The translations under genes and the position numbers were made by a program. A stretch of 64,000 bases of DNA from NCBI GenBank assembly GCA_000310025.1, contig FN649736.1, positions 4,123,258 through 4,187,257 on the forward strand, given 5' to 3'. The notes under the pieces are model-generated. The model had not been told where the DNA came from and searched no databases. It saw only the letters and a program-made list of their open reading frames with translations. Of this stretch, positions 44,710 through 55,000 are shown one piece after another. How positions within the stretch are numbered: the stretch's first letter is position 1; each line of letters begins with the position of its first letter. Source of the DNA: Ectocarpus siliculosus. Lineage: Eukaryota > Sar > Phaeophyceae > Ectocarpales > Ectocarpaceae.

Positions 44710-47700
44710 ATGGTGGCGTTGGAAAGCACCGACATTCTCAAGCAGCTTGAGATTAATTTCGATCTCGCGCTAAATGATCTCGAGTTTGCCAGTCACCAGC
44801 TGGACTCCAGGATGAAGGATGCGACGAGGTAAAACTGTTCCGTTGTATGACATCGTGCTTGATGTGCCCTGTGTTGCTCAACAGTAAGGTTGATGGCCCA
44901 CGGCAGCGTTGATACGTCTACCCGTAATATAGCGTGTTGACGTGGGATGTCATCATTTGTCGTAGAAGTCAAGGTCTGTGCGGTGAATGCTTCCTGGATA
45001 ACAATGTCCTGTGTTCAAAGCGAGTCTCTGCACATGAAACACACTTACACAGACCTTACCTGTTCAAAGAGAAATGCTGTAGATACTGCTGTAGGTTTGG
45101 GCGAACAAACGTCTGCGTGTTTTTGACGCTTTGGGGGGGGGAATTCAGATACAAATCAATCACCGATGTGGAGGAAAAACTGCCGGGAGATCATGCCGCC
45201 GCCATGCAATCGAAAACTGCACTTTTCTTCTCTGTCTGGCACCTGTCAAGTGCTCCGTTGTTACAGCTAGTAGTTGCTCTTGTGGGTGTTGCTGGTGTTT
45301 TTACTCCGACAGTAGTACCTGAAGGCGGGATATGTGGGGTAGTGAAACGCCGAATTCTTTATCGAAATCTGATCGATTGAAGTTGAAGTTATAAAGTATC
45401 ATACTCGTATACCACGCTACTCAATTATTCGTCTAGCCACCCACGGGTCGCGAACGTGGTTCCAGTAAGAGTCAACCTCAGCAGCAACGCTCACACCTAC
45501 ACGGCCGTGTTTTTGTTCCAACAGAGCCAACGTCTCCATTCCCGACCTGCACACGCTCCACCACCGCATCCGAGCGATCAAGACGGAGCTGCCTGGGCTA
45601 GCCAAAGACGCCACGGAAGTAGAGGCGGAGAGAAAGGTGAGGATACACTCTGTCCATGGATCTTGCTTGGCAGTACGCCAAGCGGGACATTTTCTTCTGT
45701 CCGATAGAGTGGGGGTGGCCGCTATAGTGCACTTGGAAACCCGCTTGGTAGTGCTCTGTCTCCGCGACGTTACTCGAGCCTGTGTTTCTTGCTGTTCCCA
45801 AAAGCGGGGGGGAATCGGGCTTGGCACACGATCGCACTATAGCGGGCCTGTGACGGTACATCGCCTTTGTGTGTTCAAAAGATCGAAGCCCACTGCCCCG
45901 CACGAGCTAATGGGGGTCGTAACCGTTGTCTTATTACATAGCTCCCGCGGAGACCCCAAGCGAATTGCCACCTTGTTGTTTTCCTCTTTGTCTTACTTCC
46001 ACTTCGCCTGCGCAGGAGACAGAGATTGCCTTAAACACGACTGTGATCGAGAACTACAACGTCATGGTGGGGCTCTACGCGCGCCTCGGCGTTGCACCAG
46101 GTATGATGGCGCACTCGGACCATCCACGGCAGTCGTGTACCGTTGTTTTGTTAATGTCGGTGTCGTTGTGGTTGCGTTGTTGCTGTTGCCCCAGCTTGTT
46201 GTGAACTAGGGACTACCCTGTTTGTTTCCTGCCTCGCACGCCGCTGGATTTTCCCGCGGAATCAGTCCTTCGGGATGTGCCCTGAGACGGGCAACTGACC
46301 TAGCGATCGGTCATCCCGTAATTCTGCTGCGTGTGCTGGAGATGTGCTTGCGCTCCACATTCGACGTTTTTTTTGGTAGTTTCTGTGTCGCCTGCTTACG
46401 GCAAATAGCGGTTCTGCATCAAGGGCTTCTGTTTTTGGTCGCCTGGGTTTTGGATGCACTGGCTGAAACAGAAACCATTTGTAGCGCCCGTAACACGCAC
46501 CTCATGCTGCTTTGGACCTCTTGTTCCGCTACTACTGTCTCGGCCAGATCCCGAGTGGGTCGCGACGGCGGCCGACGTTGAAAGTTTCTTGCCCGGTAAG
46601 TGATGGAGCGGCATCACGCTGGCGGCACGATCTCCTCCCTCTCCCCTTAGCCCACCGCACGGAAACCGAAACCTCGGTGTTTGCGCATGCTTGTTGTGCT
46701 CACAATCTCGAAAGGGACATGAGCACATTCTTCGAACACTGTTCGCACTTTTTTACGAGACGGGACGGGTGAAAAATTCTAAGGTTCCACCTCGTATTTT
46801 GGGGTCTCTTGCTTGAAGAGTGGTTTTTGGTGGAACAGTTTTGTGTTTCGACTCGGAAGCAAGGGGCGGTTGGCTGTTGAAGGCCGTCATCCCTGCTCGA
46901 GGGAAAATATTGAAACATTTGTTTCTTCTCTCGTTTCTTCCACCACTCGTATGCATAAAAGTCAACCATATGCGACCTCTCTCTAACAGCTGTAGCGCGC
47001 GATGTTCTTCTCCGCGACAGCGCCACGAGATAGCGGTGCCGTGTCCGACAGCTTTGTTTCGGGTGGCGACGAGGGGGAGGGGGTGGGGTCGGCGGTTGAG
47101 GAGGACGCTACTCAAGCTTCGACTGGTATGTTCGGCAGCAAGTGGTGCCCCATATGCCTCCTTTTTTTCTACACTACTATGCATGCATTATATTTTTTTT
47201 GCTGAAAGCACGGCTCGTGATCAACCCAACGACTCTTCTTGCTGGCTTGGGTATTCCCTGAGGGTGAGTTGACGAGCGCTCGATCTCGGTGCAGATGTTG
47301 TCACTTCAGCAGACAGAGCGTAGGCGCCGCCGTTAGAACGGCCTGTATGGGCAATGAACCAGAACAGTGTATGTTTCCTCGTATTAACGCGCTCGGGTCG
47401 CTCGTTGAATGTCGTGACAAGAAACTCGAACTTGGCCAACAGCAGGAGATAGCGTGTTTCTCGGGAATCGGGCCAGGGTTATTTGTGTATTTAGCTGTAT
47501 AAACTACCGTGGTTGACAGTCAATGTGTTGGGGGTGAATAGCGCCATTTTTTATCGGACCTCTTCTTAACTGTTGTGGACCGCAATCCCTTGCCTCACAG
47601 GCATGTACTGATTCTTCGATCTTGTTGCGATTTCAGTGCTGCACTCGGGCAATCCGGAGATGTCGGCGAGCCGCGTGGAGGAGAGGGTCGTCGAGCAGTC

Positions 47701-50109
47701 GTTCTCGGTGATGTGAGCATTAGCCTTTTTTTTTTTGCAGCGTTCTCTCCGTGTACTGCTGTTGCTTGTTAGAGCGCCTGCGGCATAGGTCTACCTTAGA
47801 TGCGCTAAGTCTTGGCGGTATTGTGCCGGGGCTACCGCCGCCGTAGATTGAACTCAGGGTGGTTTCTTCGCGATGAGCTGTTGTGACACACGATGACGAC
47901 AAAGCCATTCAGTTGTTCCCCCCTGCATCGTGAGGTAGTATTGCCGAAGCACAAAATGAGAGTACAAAAAAGCACCTCATCCGCCCGTCGCCTGAGACAC
48001 CGTTTGGCAGGAATATATGGCCATGGCGTGTTGCTATTAGCGCACCATCAGGGGTCCAGAACCCCCGTAAGATGAGATTCTTCCATACTTAGTGCTTGTC
48101 AAACCAGATTGGAGTGCCACTTTAACACCTGCGGTTAGTCCACGTGGGACTTCCACTCATCCTTCCCTACTTTGCTGTAGCCCTCGTGTAGCGTCGCTGA
48201 TGGAAGCATGTGTTCATTTGCGTGCACTTGTCTCCCGTGTCCAATAAGAATGGTAAATCTTCTTCCTCAAAGCTTTCAAGTGACCTCCCCGAGTCCTTGC
48301 ATGTGCACTTCGTGTTTGTTTGTCAGTTTCGAAGAAGACTTCCTGGCGATCCACGCTAACACCCGGGGGCGGTCCAAGCTGCAAGACGTGCGAAAGGTGA
48401 TGATGGCCCTTGTCTTGTCTTGTCTTGTGCCTCGCCGCTACCTTTCATGCCCTCCCGTGTCTTTTCTGAATCGCTGCTATAATAGTCTGTTCTTGTTTGC
48501 GATCTGGGTACGGTCGGTTCGCTGTCACCCTCATTACTTGTATCTCTCTCTCTCTCTCTCTCTCTCTCCCAGGCGTTCCTCTTGGAATACAACTGGAAGT
48601 AACGCAGCAGTCGTCACAATAATGGTCGGGTGGTATTGCACTGTTATAGACAGGAGAAAGTCGTCGAATGAGCTTCTCGAAAAATTGTCGAGACATGATT
48701 GGTATGCTGACTGAAATCTTAATTCTGAAATCCCCGCCGCTGCCTTGTGTGACGACTTCTTGTGCTCTTGTGACCAAACGGAACGAAACGACGACAACGA
48801 CAAAAACAGGTGTACGCCAAGGTTCGCGAAGATTTCGAAGCGAAAAAGAGCCGTGGCAGGTAAACGAAGTATAATATCAGGGAATCACGTAGACGTTTAT
48901 ACAGCACAAGTGCTGTCTCTCGACGGTTGGTTGTTTAGTATCATGGTGGCACACCGTGTGTTGGTGGTCAGCAGGCGCTCCCGTGGCTGGGGGAGCTTGC
49001 GATCCTACTCGCCCACCTGCCCCCCCCCAACTCAAGGCAAAACAAGCACCGCCCTCTCGCTCTCTCTTCTCTGTCTGTACGTTCTCTTGAAGGTGGTCGT
49101 TTCTCCCCCCAGGGGGAGCGCAAAGACAGAAAGATAAAGAGATATGACAGAGGCAGGGATTCCTATCATCTCTTTAGGCCTTTCCTGGCATGTTTTATTC
49201 GTGCGCTGTGACATCGAGTGCCCTGGTAGACTGTCTTGAGATATGCTCTCGCTTATGTGGTCCAAGCTGTTTCGCCTATCGTGCGGTTGAACACTTGTTG
49301 ATTTTCGCCAGGCCCGGCTGCAAACCCGCCCCCATCACCAAGAGAGAGCTGGATGCCGCGGGTCTTAAGGTACGGCCGACTACGCAGCCTGCCTTCTTTT
49401 TGCGACGAGACTTTCTTCAGAGGGCACACGCACCACGGGCAACACGCTCCGGATTGACTTGTGTCGATGGGTTGGTTGTTGGGTGCCTTGAATTTTTTTT
49501 TTCTTCGTGTTGATGTTCGTTGCTTAACCGTTTTGGATAGCAGATTGATACGAAGAGGATGAGATCAGACGTTGAGGGTGGACAAAAGCTCCTAAAAGTC
49601 GTCGCTGCTGTGTTTACAGCTGATATATTTTCTTCCTCTGCTTTTTCCCCTTGTTTTACGTCCCCAACACCAAAAACCAAAAAACACCCAATACCCAAAA
49701 CAAAACACACCAAACATCTCTAAAAATGAGCATCTGAGAGCGGGCCATGTTCATTGGGCCGTCGACGTTGTAGCCTCCACGAAGAACGAAGCATCCCCAA
49801 AAACTGAAAATAAAAAAATAAAACTGAAAATAAAAACAAATACCCCAAAACAAGAGCAAAAACGCACGCTACATACATGTGTGTAATCCAGCATCCATCT
49901 GCTGTTGATGTTCAGTGTTGCAGCCCTTACGGATCAACTCAGCGACACATGGCACCAATCCACGTGGTATTGGGTTTGTTTGCTGTTCTTCTTGTTTTTG
50001 TACTTGTCAGGTGTTCGGCCTGACGGGTGACTGCGTCCTTAACGCTCTTCGGGCGATGGGCTTGATCACGGTGAGATACACGTGCGGTTGCTGCCACCTC
50101 GACAGATAG
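44710..50109 (+). CDS. SKA1: SKA1-like kinetochore / spindle microtubule-binding protein
   Basis: SKA1 tethers kinetochores to depolymerising microtubules. Nine exons join without phase conflict: 44710..44828, 45525..45636, 46016..46100, 47021..47125, 47637..47712, 48327..48396, 48810..48859, 49312..49369, 50011..50070. This gives 245 residues; reading on past the last donor-like GTGAGA gives 257 and a stop at 50109 (human SKA1 has 255). Residues 1-105 are helical (LKQLEINFDLALNDLEFAS; HRIRAIKTELPGLAKDATEV), as in the SKA coiled-coil part, followed by an acidic linker. Residues from about 166 read FLAIHANTRGRSKLQDVRK, VYAKVREDFEAKK, ITKRELDAAGLKVFGLTGD, CVLNALRAMGLIT, the order of the SKA1 winged-helix microtubule-binding domain (Y-M-x-x-R-x-T, K-Y-K, F-x-x-x-x-D-x-K, L-K-x-D-K, V-L-N-I-L-R-H). 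The final exon is uncertain: a short spliced exon is possible. Confidence 0.78.
48543..48569. repeat. CT microsatellite in SKA1-like intron
   Basis: About 13 CT units ending in CCCAG. It makes a strong-looking acceptor for a short frame (AFLLEYNWK-stop) that would truncate the protein if used. Confidence 0.9.
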
Positions 50110-52098
50110 CAGCTCGAGTAGTAGTAAGAATTGTTGCAAGTTAGTTTGCAAAGCTATAGTCTTGAATAAGTGTCTTGTGGTGTGCATATGACACCTTACA
50201 TGGGTACAAGCAGCGTGACAAACCTATCAAGACCTCGCGTGAGTCGTGGATGCCTATCAATTTCGTTGTTTCCATTCAACTCTCCCGTGCATTCATTGGT
50301 GCGGTCGTATTGGAGTTCACATGACGCTTGCCTTACTGCACGCACTTCACAGACCGGAAACCAAAGGCCGTAACTGTAGCGAGAGCGCGCGCTGGGTACG
50401 GTGCCGCTGTGTTGAAAAAGTTATGCACTAGCATGCGTTTCGGTGCGATAAGCTCTCATGCGTGCATGTCGCGTGTAGTAGGTGTTATCCCTTCCGACAG
50501 AATAATTGATCGTCGGCACTTTGCACCAACCACCTCTGCCACAACCCTTCCTTGCCGACCTTGATTGATTGGCAAAAAAGGTGCACAAGGGCAGTGTTGC
50601 AATGGCCTCATAATGACCCCGAATGCAAGATAGGAGCAGCCCATCTCGGGCAGGAAGGCATTGGTCGGCCTCTCTGCTGCGGTAAAATCATGGGCGAGAG
50701 CTGCCAGGCGGAGGGCGCAACCAAGGACTCCAACCGGTCGGCCGCAGCAGAAATTTCTTTGAAATTTCCGGAGATCCAGCTGGCATGCGAACTTCTTCCT
50801 GTATACGTGCAATACTTGTGATGTTTTTAGAGAATTTAATTGCTCACGGTTGTGGACACAATTGGTTTTGGGGTCCAAGTAATCACGTCCCCAATGCAGG
50901 CCTTCTACGGGTGAACCAAAATTTGTTTTCGGATGTATGTAGATTTTCGATTGGGCACGGTCCCCTGAATCTCAGTGGCGTAGTATAAAAAAAAGTATGT
51001 TTCGACTATTTTAGTGTATAGACCCTTGACTCTTTCTCCAATTTCACTACCTGGTGAGGGGTCCGCCTCCTCCGCCGCTCGCTGTGTTTTTTCCCGCGTA
51101 CATCATATTGCCAAATGCTCTTCGCCGAAAAGTTTTATTGTAGTGGAGAGTTCTCGTAGATATAATGTGTTTCGTTACATGAAGGGCATCACGAAGTAAA
51201 CATGGTGGTTGTGGTGCACGTAGTACGTGTTGGGAACAACCAGATGAAGCGCGTATTGTTACAGTGTATGTAGTCGGAAGGGGAATCAAGCACTGTTATC
51301 ATATTATTATAGTTGTCGTAACTTTTGGTACTCGACACCATCTTCAAACGACGAGCTACATGTACGACGGCACACACTAATTCTTACTCCATTTATTGAT
51401 TTACATGTACGATAACTCTCATGGGAAACCAAATGACGCCTAACTGAAGCTGGAGCAGCTAGCTAGCTGTCTGCCATTCATTACGTCCGTCCTCGTCTGA
51501 GGACCACACATACATTCATTCGAATATTGAAGGCACGGAGCAGAGATCGGAATATATGTACCGTGTGTATTAATCTGTGAACAACACCTACCACCTTGTA
51601 TCTGCGTGACATGTGTGTTGGAGGGGGGGAGAAAGGGAGAGGTGTCCATATCTTAGTTTTCTCGCCTTCTCGAGAAACTCTCTGCAGGGGCGTGACAGAA
51701 ATTATTGCCGTACAAATGTAGATTTTACGGACCATCGGGGGTCATATCTTCCACGCTCCTTTTTTTCTCACGAAAACACAACGAATTCATCTCTATCCAC
51801 AGATAGAATCCAGGATAATTTAGCAATGGATTCATTCAAACCCATACGGATGTATTTGGTCAATCCTCGGGTTTCGTACTGTTGTATAAAAAAAATAACC
51901 CCCCAGGCGTCCTGGCTTCCTGCAGCTTGTAACGGCTAAAAACGTGAAGGGACACAAGGAAAAACAGAACCCCACCAAAGATCGTCGCACAATATATCTT
52001 GCGGGAAAACAAAGCAGGTGGATTCCTCATTAGGATCGGTACACTCCTGTGCCACACATCTGCTGCTGCGCTTGCTGCTGCGAAGCGAGCCTTGAGTC
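50110..52098. other. interval between SKA1-like and PH/appendage genes
   Basis: Holds the SKA1-like 3' end and the upstream region of the next gene. A stretch at about 51745-51840 recurs near 33625-33725. A plus-strand frame at 50552-50821 is open but has no family pattern. No gene is called. Confidence 0.5.
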
Positions 52099-55000
52099 AT
52101 GGGGAATATAGTGGTGGGTGACCGTGAAAGCATTGGGGATGATGGCGTCGTCGATGGAATCTCGGACTTCGAGCACTGCTTTGCCGCGTCCTGCGACGAC
52201 TGTACGGATAACCTTTTGCCACAGCCGCTGCCAGGATACACCCCTTCAACAGGGCCGCCCGAAACGAGGCGGCGTGGATCGAAGGAGAATATAAACGAAC
52301 CCCTAAAAGGCCGGCTCATGACAGTGCACATGATGAAGACGGAACTTTTGTTGAAGGAGGCAGTCGGGGTCGTAGAGCAAACCTTGCTGAGTATCCCCTA
52401 CGGGGCCATTCGAGTGCTGACCTGGGATCATGCAGCTTCGAGCCTTAAAGTCGACTTCGAGGAAGCACCTCACAAGGTTACCGAGGGATCGACGAAGGAC
52501 CGAGGGGAGGGGAACGGCCCAGCAGATTCTAGCCCCCCGTCGGATAACATTTTCATCTCGGTTCGCGTCGAAAACTCGATTGATATGGAAGATGAGCTAA
52601 AGCAGCGAGCACGGGCAGAGGCGGCGCACGCGAGGAACGCCGGCCGGGAACCCCAAGCAGCGCCTACTTCTGTGTATCTTGGCATGTTCGCGGGGTTCAC
52701 CAAGCCGAAACCTTTTCAGCGCAAGCGTCCAAACCTCTCCTTCACCGTACCGGAGGGCAAACTCCCCACGCTCAAGGTAAAACGTTGCGTGCACTGAACA
52801 TACATGTGCATGGTTTCCAGGAAGAGTACATGAACCGATTGGAGAACTCACATTAAAGAGTCAACCTGCAAAGCACGGATTGTGGATTTTAGCAACCCAT
52901 GACACTGGTTGCTGCACATGAACCATTGCGCTCAGTATACATACGGAGAGCTTTCCATTCTTCTCTTCCGTTCCATCTCAAGCACGACGTGATACACACT
53001 CACAGTCAACTGCACTGACTACAGGAGTACACGCAAACAGAACATGAAAAATGAACGCATCACATTCACAGCACAAACAGCAGTAGTTGGCGTGGAATGT
53101 GGTACAATTTGTGACTGGTTTGCGCTTGCAATTGCGTGTCCACTAAATAATGAATTCTCGAACGAAGAGTTCCGGAATACACGGGGGTAGAAGAGTTAAT
53201 TTCAGTGCTGATGGACACGTGATGGGTCATGTGCTGAGCTGCGACTCTTTTCTCCTCCCCTTGGCCTCCATGCTGCTGCTGTCCCAGGAGATGCGCAGGT
53301 GGTCCTTCGAGGAGCACGAGGGGATCAGCCGACCACAACTCTGTTCCCTGCGTCCGAAGCATGCCATGGACGCGGTTTTTCTCGGAGAAAACCGCTTTTC
53401 GTTGTCGGCGTTGGAAGGCCTTACCCCATCATCGACCAGCAGGGTACCCGACGCGCAATACCGCTCGACGTTCGGAGACTTGGTGCTGAGCTTCGCTTCC
53501 GTCGAGGTGCAGCCGAGGACCGACTGCGGAAAGAACGCAACCTTTTCGTACGACGAGATCGACGACTGGTCGCTCTCCGTTGTGCCAGGGACGGGGCCGA
53601 GGCCGCCCAGCGGGATCGTGCTCTGGGTAGTCCTGCCCGAGGAAGAAGAGGGGCAGGAGGGCGACGACGACCACGACGACGATCACGGTCCTGGCGACGC
53701 CGGCACCCACCAGGCGAAAGTACGGAGAGAAATCGAGACGGAGGCCCGAGTGGTGGCCGTCTGGCGAGAGGAGAGCAACACCCGCCTCGGCCGGGGGGGG
53801 CGTCCTTGTCGCCGCGTGTTCCTCGGCATCCCGGACGAAGACCTCACCCTCGCCCGCAACAGCATGGAGTACTTCTGGAACGCGAGGAGGGCGGAGCTCC
53901 GGCTGCCCCCCAAGGCCGGCTCGACGCACGGGCGGTGCGTGGCGTCGATGGTCACCCTGCGCGGGGAAGTGCAAGCGCCGGCCCTCCCCACCGGCCGAGT
54001 CGATCCGGTCGACCTCGACGGGGTGGACGTGCGCGTCGGCCAGGTGATCCAGCCGTCGCCGAAGCGCGGGCAGCTCAACCTCCTGCCTAGCCCGCGGGCG
54101 CTCCTGGGCGTGGAGAAGAAGCGCACGCTTAGGTACAACGGCGGCGCGCGGCCCCAGTGGGAGCGCGTCGTGGTGCACCAGGGGTGGCTGCGGAAGAGGG
54201 GCGGCGGGGCGATCAAGCGCTGGATCTGGCGCTACTTCGTCCTCTACGACACCCCGCAGGGGCACTTCCTCGCGTACTACAACGACGTGAGCGAGGTGCC
54301 GCTGTACAACGAGGCCCGGAGGGAGCGCCAGCTCGTGGACCTCTGCAAGGTGTGTTTCCTGCGCCCGGAGATCGGCAGGCAGAAGCTCCCCGCGGTCGAG
54401 CTGCCCGCCAACGCGTTCACCGTCGTTACGACACAGCGGCAGTGGACCCTGGCGGCCGACTCCCGAACGGCCGTCCTGGAGTGGCTGCGCATGATCTCGG
54501 TGGCGGTGGACGAGGACGTGGCTGTGGTCGACGACGGCGAGATCATGTTCGAGGTCAAGGCTCACTGGGCCAGGCACGGGGGCGAGTACGGCCCCGAGAA
54601 CGCCGGCACGGTGCACCTGGGCAGCATGGGAATGGAGCTGAGGTTCGGCTTCTCGGAGGCGGCGGCGACGTCGCTGGCCGCGCTGGCCGCGCACCCGAAG
54701 AAGAGGGGATCCTCCAGCGCCAGCTACGCCGACAACGTCAGGTTCTGGAGCTTCACGGACTTCTACAAGTGGACGATCGTGCTGCTTCAGGACGGCACCC
54801 GCGCCCTGGCCGTGCAGTGCTTTATCGACGACCAGTTCAAGAAGAGAGAGGTGCGGGAGTGGGTCGACTTCTGCCAGATCGTTGTCCTTATCATGTTTTG
54901 CTTGATTGTCAGCGTCGAAAGGACGGGATGAACGTAGGGACGGTGCCAGTGTCGTAGATTTGGGTCTAGATCCTAGGATTGCAGCGCTTTGTGCGGCTGG

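Noticed and set aside
48573-48602. Exon AFLLEYNWK-stop as the normal end of the SKA1-like gene
   Set aside because: It joins in phase, but the later exons continue the SKA1 domain pattern and length, so it is at most an alternative form.
53429-54694. 421-codon open frame on the minus strand
   Set aside because: It lies wholly antisense to the PH-domain exon, and its Arg/Pro/His-rich text is the usual shadow of a GC-rich coding exon.
54881-54931. PH gene ending in a short hydrophobic tail (IVVLIMFCLIVSV)
   Set aside because: Possible, but the in-phase exons at 55107 and 55500 continue a helical, protein-like text; the tail looks like intron read-through.
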